From Paracoccus denitrificans (GTDB lineage: Bacteria > Pseudomonadota > Alphaproteobacteria > Rhodobacterales > Rhodobacteraceae), in contig VAFL01000013.1 of the NCBI GenBank assembly GCA_005768755.1, positions 1 through 64,000 on the forward strand: a stretch of DNA of 64,000 nucleotides, read 5' to 3'. The stretch's first letter is position 1. The number at the start of each line of letters is the position of its first letter. Of this stretch, positions 24,590 through 33,395 are shown in pieces. The notes below the pieces were generated by a model. That model saw nothing but the letters and a program-made list of their open reading frames with translations. It made no database searches and was not told where the DNA came from. Both the position numbers and the translations under genes were made by a program.

Positions 24590-24800
24590 TCAGCTTCCTC
24601 GCGCTAATCGTGGGTCCTCGCTGGCCACGGAAACGATGAAAGCGAAGGCCAGAACAACGGAAGACGCCCGTTCAAGCCCTAAGAGCAGACGAGACGGCGC
24701 AGGGCGTGCATCGATGTCCCCAATGTTGAACCTGATAGCGGCTCCGAACGAATAAGCGATCGCACACAAGCCGAGCATGACCAGCGGGGCTTCGACCGCG
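24590..24800 (-). pseudogene. Fragment of a membrane protein gene
   Basis: The minus-strand frame reads LVMLGLCAIAYSFGAAIRFN, GDIDARPAPSRLLLGLERAS and SVVLAFAFIVSVA, two hydrophobic helices around a short polar loop, as in a real membrane protein. Upstream it breaks off at the IS1182 relic, and soon after the second helix the sequence turns random. I do not know the parent gene. Confidence 0.38.
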
Positions 24801-25414
24801 ACCAACTGAGCCCGATGGCGACAGCCGCCAAGGAGGCTCTTCGGCGCGACGACCTGCATGCCATCGCTGACAAGGGATATTTCAGTGGCTCCCAGATCCT
24901 GGCCTGCGATCAGGCGGGGATCACCACAACCGTGCCGCGCCCCGAAACATCGGGCAACCGCGGCAAGGGCATGTATGTAAAGGCCGACTTTGCCTATGAT
25001 CCGGCCCGCGATGTCTATGTCTGCCCGGCAGGCGAAGAGCTGACCTACCGCTACACGCGCGAGGAGGACGGGCTGCGGGTCGGCCGCTACTGGACCAACG
25101 AATGTCAGCATTGTCCGCTTCGTCACCGCTGCACCACCGGCAAGGAACGCCGGATCACCCGGTGGGAGTATGAGCATCTGGTCGATGCGATGCGCGATAG
25201 GCTGGGTGGGGAGGCGGATCCGATGACCCTGCGCCGCTGCACGGTCGAACACCCGTTCGGCACCCTCAAGGTCTGGATGGGGCACACCCATTTCCTGACC
25301 CGGAGGCTGAAGAACGTCCGCACCGAGATGGCGCTGAATGTCCTCGCCTACAACATCAAGCGGGTGGTCGCGTTGATCGGCATTCGGGGCCTGATGCGGG
25401 CCATCGCCGCCTGA
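24796..25414 (+). pseudogene. IS1182-family transposase, 3' fragment
   Basis: About 199 residues of the C-terminal part remain: DLHAIADKGYFSG, AYDPARDVYVCPAGEEL, a cysteine cluster CQHCPLRHRCTT, and the end VEHPFGTLKVWMGHTHFLTR followed by NVLAYNIKR. These are the known C-terminal blocks of IS1182/IS5-related transposases. The N-terminal half with the first catalytic Asp is missing, so it cannot be active. Confidence 0.85.
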
Positions 25415-26275
25415 TCGGGGGCTGCCATGACTCAAGCGTAGGCGTCATGCTATGTCCGAAAAGGATCAGCAAGCCGTCACGCGCGCAAAGGGCGTCGGAG
25501 GCGGCTGAAAGCGAGCAACCGGGCAAACCGGCAGCAGACAGCCCCTGCCGGCCCGTTTCCACACAGCCTCGGCCCACACCGGTCATTAGCCAGGATCACC
25601 ATTGCCGCAGCGCGGCTTCCCCATACCGGACCTTCATGGCACCGCGCAGCATAGTCCAGGGCCCCAAGGTCAGCGGTGCGGGACATTCCCGTCATTCGCC
25701 GAAGCGGTCCGATCTGTGCCGCGATCGCGAGACTTTTTGCTGGATGGGCGGAAAGCCGCCTTGCGGCGCCGCCGCGTCGCACCGGCGGCAATTTATGATT
25801 GCCGCCGTTCATGCGCGCCGCAGCGAGACTTTGGCCTCAATCGGCCCACCGGGCGGGAAAGGGACATGCGGCGGTGCGGCACAGTATCTGTGGCATTTTG
25901 GGTTAGCCGACGTTCAGCCCATTTCGATACGCATGCAGGGCGGATTGCTGTCGTTGAGCTTGCAGCAATGATGTAGCAGAGAGGTGACGGAACCAGCGGT
26001 CGGATGGCGACAAACCGCGTCTCCGTCTGGCCGTTAGCCGAAAGGCGAGCCCATAACCGAAGTTCGACCGTCCAGCGGCTATTGCGGTGGCAGCAAGAAG
26101 AGCCGAGCAAAAATCGGACGTTAGGTTTTTTGAGCCAGCACTACCTCGCAACTCACCGAAACAGCTATTCTCCGAAGTATGAGAAAAGTCTTTATGAAGG
26201 TCGCCAGCGGGGAACTTGCTGGCTTGTGCTGAAGGAATGTAGAAATCTGATTTCATAGGCTATAACTCGACAACC
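25415..26275. other. Long intergenic region with degenerate repeats, no gene seen
   Basis: Frames here are arginine- and serine-rich and not protein-like. Between about 25600 and 26120 short motifs recur: GACATTCCCGTCATTCGCC, GCCGTTCATGCG, GACGTTCAGCCC and GGCCGTTAGCCGAAAGGCGA. They resemble the degenerate repeats that litter intergenic DNA in Rhodobacterales. The promoter of the next gene must lie near 26230. Confidence 0.5.
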
Positions 26276-27220
26276 ATGCGACGCTCGTCCTACCAGCAAA
26301 TCATCGACTGGAACGTCCGCCGCGGCGATCAGCGCCGCCTCGGCATTGAATTGGTCGGCCAGATCAGCGCGCTGCGCGCTGAGGTTGACGCCATTGCTGG
26401 GATCGCGCCCCTCCACCTTCAGTTTGCACCTATCCGACTGGTCACGATTCTAGAGGTTTTCCTGCGCGAAGTGATCGCAGAGCTGATCGACGGGGACGAC
26501 GCCATCTTCGAGCGTGCCGAGAAGCTCGTCAAAGGCACCAAGATCGACCTCGCATTCGCTGCCCATGTCGACCGGCGCGAGCTGACCATCGGAGATTTCG
26601 TCGCCCATACCGTATCTCTCAGTGCCGTCGATGGAATCATGAGCATCTTGGACACCCTGATCGGCGGATTTGCAGGCAAGTTACAGGCGGTCCATCCGCG
26701 CTGGACAGAGGAAATGGAAAAATGGCCTCTGCCCCCAATAGTCGCCGATTACAATGCGATGATGACTTCTCTCGCCCGACTCTTCGAGGTCCGCCACGTA
26801 CTAACCCACGAGCTGCCTACCGGGACTGTCTTTGACTCAGAGGAGCTTCCAGTACTCATTGATGCCACCAGTACGTTTGTCGAGGCAACGGATTGGTCCG
26901 TAATCGAGGCGCTCTCCGGTTCTGTTCCTCAGACGCAAATTGGGATGAACATAGTTGCCGCCGAAGACCTGCGCAGTGAGGAGGAAGAGTTGGAAGCGAC
27001 TTTGGAGCAGGTGTCTGCCCTCCCTGGCATCGACGGGGATGCTCTTCAAGAACTGCAGGCTGCCTGGGTGGATTTTGCCAACAGACACGCCAGTCTCCTC
27101 GCCTCGCAGGTCGAGGGCGGTTCGATGTATCCGCATCTCTGGGCCGGCGAGAAGGCCTCTTTGGTCCGTGATCGGATCACCCAGCTTAAAGGCATCCTCG
27201 AGGGCTGGTGGGACCGATAG
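26276..27220 (+). CDS. HEPN-like protein with an LprI-like C-terminal domain
   Basis: The 314-residue protein is helical. An Rx4H motif, Arg173...His178 in EVRHVLTHELP, matches the catalytic signature of HEPN ribonucleases, and the surrounding helices fit that fold. Residues about 245-305 (LQELQAAWVDFANRHASLLA, GGSMYPHLWAGEKASLVRDR) resemble the LprI/DUF1311 lysozyme-inhibitor domain, which usually is secreted; here no signal peptide precedes it. The combination is unusual. It could be a toxin or defence effector. Its end overlaps a convergent gene by 175 bases. Confidence 0.7.
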   Translation: MRRSSYQQIIDWNVRRGDQRRLGIELVGQISALRAEVDAIAGIAPLHLQFAPIRLVTILEVFLREVIAELIDGDDAIFERAEKLVKGTKIDLAFAAHVDRRELTIGDFVAHTVSLSAVDGIMSILDTLIGGFAGKLQAVHPRWTEEMEKWPLPPIVADYNAMMTSLARLFEVRHVLTHELPTGTVFDSEELPVLIDATSTFVEATDWSVIEALSGSVPQTQIGMNIVAAEDLRSEEEELEATLEQVSALPGIDGDALQELQAAWVDFANRHASLLASQVEGGSMYPHLWAGEKASLVRDRITQLKGILEGWWDR

Positions 27221-27846
27221 GGTCGAACTGGCCAAACTGGCACACCAAGATCAAGCGCTGCGCGAGACTTGTGCCCGTTTGCCTTCCACCGACACCCGAA
27301 AAGTACCCCGTCTGCCTCGATCTCGAAGAGATGAACCACGTAACCCAAGTTGAGGGTTGGCGGATTCTCTTCGATCCCGTCGCCGAGGTCGGCCTGGGCG
27401 GGTGAAAAATCCTCCGCAGGGTGCCCGGCTCGATAGCGGACAAGCCGGATCACTCTGGGCATGCCCCCCAACTCATCGAGAACTGCTTCCAAAGCGAGAA
27501 CTGCAGCGCCGTGGCGCGCCAAAATGATGGGGCGAGCGAAGAAGCGACGGAGGGTGCGCGCCATCTCCGACCAAGCGTCCAGGTTCTCTTTGATCCTCTT
27601 GCCGGCGAAGAACGTGACCAATGCAGCGCTCCAGAGCGGCACTTTCGCGTCGATCAGCTCCGTCAGGAAGGCTGGTATGTCAGCCCCGGGTCCGACGTTG
27701 ACCTCCTGAAAGACCGCTTCGAACTCCTGTTCCAGCTGTTGCCGATACTTTTCGCTATCGGCCTCCCAAGTTTCCTCGTCACCACCGTAAGTCTCGTCGA
27801 TGACGATCACGAACAGCTGGCCGGAGGTTTCGGTCGGCTGATTCAT
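27046..27846 (-). CDS. Unknown protein downstream of an HNH-like gene
   Basis: The 266-residue product starts at an ATG at 27846 behind AGGAGA and follows the HNH-like gene by nine bases. It has an acidic N-terminus (ETYGGDEETWEADSEKYRQQ), a hydrophobic stretch (KVPLWSAALVTFFAG) and no known motif. The last about 55 residues run antisense through the HEPN gene and look non-coding, so the original stop may have been lost by mutation near 27220. It was probably part of one functional unit with the HNH-like gene. Confidence 0.6.
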   Translation of the reverse strand: MNQPTETSGQLFVIVIDETYGGDEETWEADSEKYRQQLEQEFEAVFQEVNVGPGADIPAFLTELIDAKVPLWSAALVTFFAGKRIKENLDAWSEMARTLRRFFARPIILARHGAAVLALEAVLDELGGMPRVIRLVRYRAGHPAEDFSPAQADLGDGIEENPPTLNLGYVVHLFEIEADGVLFGCRWKANGHKSRAALDLGVPVWPVRPYRSHQPSRMPLSWVIRSRTKEAFSPAQRCGYIEPPSTCEARRLACLLAKSTQAACSS

Positions 27847-27855
27847 TCTGTTCTC

Positions 27856-28671
27856 CTACCCTACCGTGATCCGGTCCGAGAGCGGCATTACAAGATCTCC
27901 AGGAGCGAAGGTTGCAAGTTCGCCCTTAGGAAAGGGCAGTGATCCCTCATCCGGAACGACGAAAGCCGCAACCGCAAATGCCTCTCGGACCCTGGCGTAG
28001 TAGAGCGGCACATCTGGTCTTTCTAAATAGGTGCCCCAGCCGTACTCGAAGCTATCCTGCGAAGTGATCTTGCCCTGCTGCATGATACGGGGCGCCCCAA
28101 TACTGGCGAGTAAGGATGGGGGCAGACGACCGCCATACACATCCGAGCTTGTGAACCATCGCACCTGCACCCGGCCCTCCGGGAGCACGAAATCCCCCGT
28201 CGCCTCGTAGTGCAAAGCGAAACCTATCTTGGCCGCGAATGCTTGCATATATGCGCCCATGATCGGGCCGTCGGCCCGGAATGCAGCAAGATTGCGGTCG
28301 AATATTCCTTCGCTCCACATTGCTTGGCGCATTTCGCGGGGCGGTATCCACATCTCGCGAAGGAGGTCCGGAGCAACGCGATGCACCTCTCTCATTACCT
28401 TGTCCCATTCTGCACTGTCGGCGCTATTGGCAATTCCCGGGAAAGTGCGTGCCATAAATGCTGCGACGACATCGAGGCGGCTCGTACCTTGGTTGCACAG
28501 GGCACAACTGGGAAACTCCAGTCCTTTTGGGCGCTGGCTCAACCGGAACATCATGCGTGGCGGCATGTGATCGACCTGCTCCGCCTGCCGTCGCCCCGCG
28601 CAGTAGATGCACCCTCTCGCCGCTTGCATAACCCTCCTATGTCGTTGCTGCTTTTGCTTTGCCTCACCCAT
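27856..28671 (-). CDS. HNH-like nuclease family protein
   Basis: The 271-residue product has a compact zinc/HNH region near the N-terminus. It reads CIYC, then VDHMPPRMMF with the Asp-His pair, then CALCNQGTSRLD, the C-C/H/C-CN layout of HNH nucleases. The rest (residues 70-271) has no recognised domain and may bind a target. I choose the ATG at 28671 (MGEAKQKQQRHRR) over a TTG at 28716. Proteins of this kind are often found in defence islands; the context here, beside a HEPN protein, agrees. Confidence 0.72.
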   Translation of the reverse strand: MGEAKQKQQRHRRVMQAARGCIYCAGRRQAEQVDHMPPRMMFRLSQRPKGLEFPSCALCNQGTSRLDVVAAFMARTFPGIANSADSAEWDKVMREVHRVAPDLLREMWIPPREMRQAMWSEGIFDRNLAAFRADGPIMGAYMQAFAAKIGFALHYEATGDFVLPEGRVQVRWFTSSDVYGGRLPPSLLASIGAPRIMQQGKITSQDSFEYGWGTYLERPDVPLYYARVREAFAVAAFVVPDEGSLPFPKGELATFAPGDLVMPLSDRITVG

Positions 28672-28739
28672 CTCAGTCGTCGTCTCGCAATCATACAAAG
28701 CACTGCTGTCTATCAATTCATTCTAAAGTAAATCAAATC

Positions 28740-29102
28740 CTGCGCGTCTGCCACACAGGTTGTGCTTTGTCATACTTGCGGCGAATGACTGCTTCTCACC
28801 CTGCGGCCGATCTTGCCTCCGACTAAGATTGTGATACTGCGCCCGTAGCGAACGGCAGGGAGGTCCCGCATCGCAGACTCTCATAGCTTTAAATGCTGTG
28901 CGCAGTGTCGAATGGCGGCTTCGGTGATCGCTGCTGTGCGGCATCTGCCAGGCTCGACCGTCGGCTCTGGGCCGTCCTTGCCGGTGGCAAGGAAACCGAG
29001 GCCGATCGGCAGGTGCCGCGATGCCGCATGTCGGCTCTGGGCCCATACTGCGCTGCGGAGAACGTCCGGTTCGAGCCCTTAGCGGTCATTCGTAGCTCGG
29101 CA
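28740..29102. other. Intergenic region with degenerate repeats, no gene seen
   Basis: It repeats the motif family of the 25.4-26.3 kb gap: CATGTCGGCTCTGGGCCCAT, GAACGTCCGGTTCGAGCCC and GCGGTCATTCG between 28960 and 29110. No plausible gene or promoter could be named. Confidence 0.5.
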
Positions 29103-29582
29103 TTAGCGGCATTCAGATTCAATCCAGTGATTTACTGTGAAAGTTCGTTTGCCGCTTATGCTTTGAAGGTGGACCGTAGCTCCTCCATCATTGGTGACGA
29201 AACGAGCGTCAATGGTGGATATGACACCGACCCCCGAATGCAAGCTTAGGATCTGAATATCGGGTTCGCCGAGTTCCCTCTGCATTGAGAATACGCGTGC
29301 GGAATACTCTTCTAGATCGCCAAACAATTGCTCTTGCACTGATGTGACTTGGTCATCGCAAACGAACAGCGTCAAGTTAGCACCTTCAACCTGCCAATGG
29401 CCCGGCAAATGTTGAGAAAGAGGCGCGAGCGACCATCCTCTCTCCCGCGCATGCTGCTGGGCCGTGTTCAGCGAGCTTCCGAGCACAAAGCCACCATGCT
29501 CCAGCGTCTCGGCACCATGCACCATGGTGGTAAGAAACAGGCTCAACGCTGACCAGAGAGGTACTTTGCCAAGATACGTCAA
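29103..29582 (-). CDS. Hypothetical exported protein
   Basis: The start is a TTG at 29582 with AAGGA eight bases upstream. The 159-residue product begins with a signal peptide (LGKVPLWSALSLFLTTMVHG, likely cleaved after HGA). Residues 25-159 are a compact soluble domain, with two-strand segments such as ANLTLFVCDDQVTSVQEQLF and GATVHLQSISGKRTFTVNHW. It is periplasmic by prediction. No family recognised. Confidence 0.62.
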   Translation of the reverse strand: MTYLGKVPLWSALSLFLTTMVHGAETLEHGGFVLGSSLNTAQQHARERGWSLAPLSQHLPGHWQVEGANLTLFVCDDQVTSVQEQLFGDLEEYSARVFSMQRELGEPDIQILSLHSGVGVISTIDARFVTNDGGATVHLQSISGKRTFTVNHWIESECR

Positions 29583-30098
29583 TCATGTTTTCCTTGCTTT
29601 TTATGTCGCATCTTCAAGAAAACTCGCAATGGCTGCAATGTCCCGCATTGCTGACCTTAGCGTGCCAAGCCTTGCTGCATGATGCCACGGACGGCCGGTT
29701 TGGGGAAGCTGCGCTCCAGCGGAGCCAGCTTGGCGAATGTCCGGACAGGGCCGGGAGCGACGTCCGCTGATGCCTGCCGGCTGTTCGACCCGCTGCGGCG
29801 CCGCATGTCTGCTCCGAGCCCAGGCTACCACATGCAGCTAATGCAGCATTTCGCAGATGCAGAAACATGGCACTAGTAATTTCGGCCCTCTGCGGACCTT
29901 CAACCGGGCAACTGCCGCCGCAGCGCGGCGTCACCGAAGCTGCCTTCCATCCTCGCCGCAGCATTTCCAACGGCCCGAGGTCTGCCGTGGTGGCCAAGGG
30001 CGCCGAGGCTGGCCGTCGGGCCTGTGGGATGGTCTGAGGCGATCTCGTCGCGGACGGCCCTTTGTCTGTGTGTGCCATCCGCCGGGGCGGCACTCCGA
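29583..30098. other. Intergenic region, no gene recognised
   Basis: Open frames here are short and have atypical composition. Degenerate pieces of the recurrent intergenic repeat (GCGCGGCGTCACCGAAGCTG, CAGCATTTCCAACGGCCCGA) can be made out at 29925-29980. Confidence 0.5.
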
Positions 30099-31103
30099 TC
30101 AGCGCATCTGTGCGCAGACGAAGCGGATAATCTCCGTAGAGGCATCGGGACCTGCCGGGTCGGCGTAGGAACCGGCGCGGTCGCCGCCGAACCAGGCGTG
30201 GCCCGCGCCGTCCACGCGCCAGAGCTCCGAGCCGGAGGGAGCCACGCGACGGGTCCAACTGCGTCCGCCGTCGTCATGTGCGGTCTCGAAGCCTCCGGGG
30301 GGCACCAGCGCTTCGGCGTTCGCAACGGAGACTGTGGCATCCGCGGTGCCGTGCAGCACGATGAGCGGCGCGCCGTCCCCCTGGGCGACCCGGGCGCCGC
30401 CGCGCATCGCAGCGAAGGCAGAGCCCATGTCCCGCGCGGCCCCGGCAGGCAGTCCTGAATGCACGCCTGCAGCCACGAAGACATCCGGGTGCGTCACCGC
30501 GAGAATGGCCGCCATCGCACCCCCGGCAGAGAGACCCGCCACGGCGGACCTCCCATGCGGCAGATTGAGGTCGGCCAAGACCTCTTGCGTCAGCGCAGCC
30601 AGCAAGGCGGGTTCGCCGCCTTCGCGCTGCTGGTCCTCGGGGCGGAACCAGTTCCAGCAGGACTGCGGGTTGTGCGCGGGGCCCTGCTGCGGCCAGGCAA
30701 CTGCAAGACCGGCCTTGGCGGCGGCTTGGTTCATGCGCGTGCCCCGGGCAAAATCCTCCGGAGTTTGCGTGCAGCCGTGCAGCATGACGAGCAACCCTTC
30801 CGATGCGCCTCCGGCTGGAACGAACAGGCGGTAATCCCGCGATCCCGCAGGGCTTTCATGGCGGCGCAGCGCCCATGTACTCCCTTCCGGAAGGGGTGGT
30901 GTGGCGTCAGGCCGACCGGAGAGGTTCAGCCCATTGGCCAGATCACCCAGGCCCGGCAGATCGAAGGATGGCATGCGCGGGGCCTGGCCACCGGACAGGC
31001 CGGCCTGCGACAGTGCATCGTTGATGACCTGGTTGACGTCGATCGGTTGCGTCCGGGCATGCGTGAAGCGCCGGCGAAAAGCCGGGTGGAAGGGTCGGGT
31101 CAT
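30099..31103 (-). CDS. PHB-depolymerase-like esterase
   Basis: The 334-residue alpha/beta hydrolase has the oxyanion region LHGCTQ near 109-114, the nucleophile elbow GLSAGG with Ser192, the acid in HGTADATV and the His in DGAGHAWFGG. These match the Esterase_PHB family, whose members cleave polyhydroxyalkanoate or feruloyl-type esters. There is no signal peptide, so it is likely intracellular; the N-terminal 60 residues are a family-typical extension. It starts behind AGGAGA and follows a ribbon-helix-helix regulator gene by 45 bases, forming an operon. Confidence 0.9.
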   Translation of the reverse strand: MTRPFHPAFRRRFTHARTQPIDVNQVINDALSQAGLSGGQAPRMPSFDLPGLGDLANGLNLSGRPDATPPLPEGSTWALRRHESPAGSRDYRLFVPAGGASEGLLVMLHGCTQTPEDFARGTRMNQAAAKAGLAVAWPQQGPAHNPQSCWNWFRPEDQQREGGEPALLAALTQEVLADLNLPHGRSAVAGLSAGGAMAAILAVTHPDVFVAAGVHSGLPAGAARDMGSAFAAMRGGARVAQGDGAPLIVLHGTADATVSVANAEALVPPGGFETAHDDGGRSWTRRVAPSGSELWRVDGAGHAWFGGDRAGSYADPAGPDASTEIIRFVCAQMR

Positions 31104-31148
31104 GGGTCGTCTCCTGTGAGACCGAACAGAAAGGTCCGGACGGGGGTA

Positions 31149-31565
31149 TCAGGTGATGCGGTCCTTAAGGGCCGCCTTGACGTCCTTGGGCGCCTGCAAA
31201 GCGCCTAGGACCTGGATTGAGCCGATGGCACGCACCGCCAGCTCCGGCGAGACATCGGAGGAGATCCGCGCGAGGCCCAGCACCTTGAGGTGCAAGGCTT
31301 CGCCTTGTGCGGCGACCGCCTCGAGCGCCTCTCGCGTCAGGTCAAAGAGACCGAGCTCAAGCTGATGACGGGCAACCGACCGCTCGACGGTCTCGGTCTC
31401 TTCGCGAAGCTGCGCGCGAATGGCCGTGCGGATGAAGTCCGTCCGGTTCGCGTAGACACCCTCGCGCACGAGCAGGTCGATGCGGCCGAGGTCGACATGA
31501 CCGAGGTTGATCGTGATCTTTTCCGGGTCGGCCTGCCGGTCGGGCAGGCGGTGTATGTCCGCCAT
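31149..31565 (-). CDS. Ribbon-helix-helix (CopG/Arc-type) regulator
   Basis: The 138-residue protein has an N-terminal RHH domain: the strand KITINLGHVDLGRIDLLV and helices VYANRTDFIRTAIRAQLREE (residues 16-57). The C-terminal part is helical with no known motif and probably mediates assembly or sensing. It is the first gene of the esterase operon. A perfect 16-bp palindrome overlaps the end of a candidate -10 box directly upstream, so it probably represses itself and the esterase. Confidence 0.82.
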   Translation of the reverse strand: MADIHRLPDRQADPEKITINLGHVDLGRIDLLVREGVYANRTDFIRTAIRAQLREETETVERSVARHQLELGLFDLTREALEAVAAQGEALHLKVLGLARISSDVSPELAVRAIGSIQVLGALQAPKDVKAALKDRIT

Positions 31566-31573
31566 ATCTTACT

Positions 31574-31616
31574 CCATCCATATGGATGGTATATAGATGA
31601 TCAAGTCTCAGTGCAA
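31574..31616 (-). promoter_or_regulatory. Promoter with a 16-bp palindromic operator
   Basis: On the minus strand TTGCAC (31616-31611) and TATACC (31593-31588) are 17 bases apart and form a reasonable promoter. The perfect palindrome CCATCCATATGGATGG covers 31574-31589, overlapping the -10 box and the transcription start. A dimeric RHH protein, encoded just downstream, is the natural ligand. Confidence 0.7.
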
Positions 31617-32085
31617 GCTCGCATCTGGCAGCGCAGTCCGGATCTTCGGCCTAACGGGCGGCCATCTGATTGTGGGTTCCGGCTATCGGGGCGGCATTGC
31701 GTGTCCAATCTTGGCTTGTGGAACGGGTGAGATAGCCCGAGGGCGACGTGCAAACACCGGCGCCGTGCCAAATGGACACCCGCACCGACGTGGATCAGCG
31801 GAATTGTAGGACCAAGGAGTTTCGCTGCGAGTCCATTTTCCGATTAAAATTTCCAGCGCGATGCGATCGCTGTCGGCCCATTCCTGACTTTCGTGACGTC
31901 AGGACGCCGCGCTGCGGCATTCACCGAACCGGTCATTGATGCGCCTCGCAGCTTTGCGAACCGCTGATTTGGGGAAGTGGGGCCTTCAGCGGTGCGATGA
32001 GTGCACTTTGGGCATAATGCACTCAGGCAGCTCTTGCCAAACCGCTCACATGGCGGTATTCCATTGGAGCACCGAAAGGAAAATG
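31617..32085. other. Intergenic region upstream of the toxin-antitoxin pair
   Basis: No gene recognised. Pieces of the recurrent intergenic repeat occur at 31900-32000 (GCGGCATTCACCGAACCGGTC, GGAAGTGGGGCCTTCAGC). The ribosome binding site AAGGA for the antitoxin is at 32076-32080. Confidence 0.5.
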
Positions 32086-32361
32086 ATGAGCGTTCAAAAG
32101 CAGTCCGTCAGCTTTACCGACACAGCCATTGCCTTTGCAAAAGAACTGGTAGAGGCCGGCGAGTATCCCACCGTGAGCGCGGCGGTTTCGGGGGAGTTGG
32201 TGAAGGCCAAGGCAGGGCGAGAGCGCGAAAGGCTAGTTCTTGAGGCGGAACTGGAGCGCCGACTGGCATTGCCGCTCGATCAGTGGGAACCGGTTGGGGA
32301 TGCCTCAAAGGCTACGGCGGGGGCGCGGGCGCATCTGGCGGCGATGGCTCGCAAGATCTGA
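32086..32361 (+). CDS. ParD-like antitoxin
   Basis: The 91-residue protein has the RHH opening of ParD (QSVSFTDTAIAFAKELVEAG, then EYPTVSAAVSGELVKAKAGR), followed by the disordered tail that would wrap the toxin. I prefer the ATG at 32086 to the adjacent one at 32083 because of spacing from AAGGA. Its TGA overlaps the toxin ATG (TGATG). The pair is a type II addiction module that helps keep the plasmid. Confidence 0.85.
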   Translation: MSVQKQSVSFTDTAIAFAKELVEAGEYPTVSAAVSGELVKAKAGRERERLVLEAELERRLALPLDQWEPVGDASKATAGARAHLAAMARKI

Positions 32362-32693
32362 TGCGCTTTGTTCGACACCCGTTCTTCGAACGGGATCTGA
32401 TCGGCATCGTCGACCATATCGTTGACGTCACCCAAGGCGACGTCAACGCTGCGCTGCGAAGGCTGGATGAGGTCGACGCAATGCTGGAAGCGATCAAGGA
32501 CAATCCTGCATCTGGCGTCCGCCTTGGCGGAGCGCTTCATGGATGGCTGGTGCGCCATGGTGGGGCCGGGCACCGCCTGACGATCGTGTACCGGCCGGAT
32601 CTTGCCGCAGGACGGATATATCTCGCTCTCGCGGCATTCGGTGGGCGAGACTGGATGACCTTGGCGCCGACCCGGAACACGTTCTCGGAATAG
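32361..32693 (+). CDS. ParE/RelE-type toxin
   Basis: The 110-residue product fits the ParE-RelE fold: FVRHPFFERDLIGIVDHIVD opening, a helical hairpin (LRRLDEVDAMLEAIKDNP), then strands GGALHGWLVRHGG, RLTIVYRPDLAAGRIYLALAAF. ParE toxins block gyrase; RelE relatives cut mRNA at the ribosome, and the sequence alone does not settle which applies. The start ATG overlaps the antitoxin stop. Confidence 0.83.
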   Translation: MRFVRHPFFERDLIGIVDHIVDVTQGDVNAALRRLDEVDAMLEAIKDNPASGVRLGGALHGWLVRHGGAGHRLTIVYRPDLAAGRIYLALAAFGGRDWMTLAPTRNTFSE

Positions 32694-32766
32694 TCGTGCT
32701 GTGATATGCTGGCTTGTCGGCAAGATGCCGACGATGGGTGGCGCGCGGCGGATCGGAGGATGTGTC

Positions 32767-33276
32767 ATGACCACCGACAACTTGCCCGCCATACGCGCCT
32801 GCCGCCCCGCCTGGAACAAGGGCCGCATCGTCGGCCAGAAGCGACCGTTGCAGCCAAAACATGTCTGGGCGATCAGGGTCCGGCTCGAAATCGCCACCAA
32901 TATCCGCGACCTCGCGCTGTTCAACCTCGCCATCGACAGCAAATTGCGGGGCTGTGACCTTGTGAAACTCAAGGTTGCCGACGTCTATGCCGCCGGCCAA
33001 GTCAAGGAGCGTGCCTCGATCATCCAGAGCAAGACCAAGAAGCCGGTTCGTTTCGAGATCACCGAGGGAACGCGCAAAACGATCACGGCCTGGCTCGACG
33101 ACCCGCTAATGATCGGATCGGAATACCTGTGGCCGGGCCGCTTCCACGAAAGGCTGCACATCTCGACCCGTCAATACGCCCGGCTGGTGCGGGATTGGGT
33201 CACGTCGATCGGGCTGGAGCCGACATCCTACGGCACCCATACGATGCGCCGGACCAAGGTTGCGCAGATATACCGC
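32767..33276 (+). pseudogene. Tyrosine recombinase, 3' end lost
   Basis: The ATG at 32767 follows GGAGG. About 170 residues are normal: the N-terminal MTTDNLPAIRACRPAWNKGR, the catalytic Arg in KLRGCDLVKLK, a Lys in SKTKKPV and the His-Arg pair in GTHTMRRTKVAQIY. At 33277 the sequence switches to an antisense IS5-family relic, so the second His/Trp and the tyrosine nucleophile are gone. The frame runs on to 33462, but that part is foreign. Confidence 0.85.
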
Positions 33277-33375
33277 ACCCTTTGTGCACCTGATCGGGCC
33301 TCCCCCCCTCTTTTTTGCCCACAGGCTGGAGCCCATGCGATGCGCCTTGAGATGGATGCCATCAATTATGATCGT
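33277..33375 (-). pseudogene. IS5-family transposase relic
   Basis: The minus-strand frame reads IIIDGIHLKAHRMGSSLWAK followed by GPIRCTKG. This matches the known IS5-family block of Asp, then THLKAHR, then GRTKGG around the first catalytic Asp. Only about 33 residues remain. Its edge at 33277 is exactly where the integrase is cut. Confidence 0.7.
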
Positions 33376-33395
33376 CGTCTGTTCGGTCCGCATGG

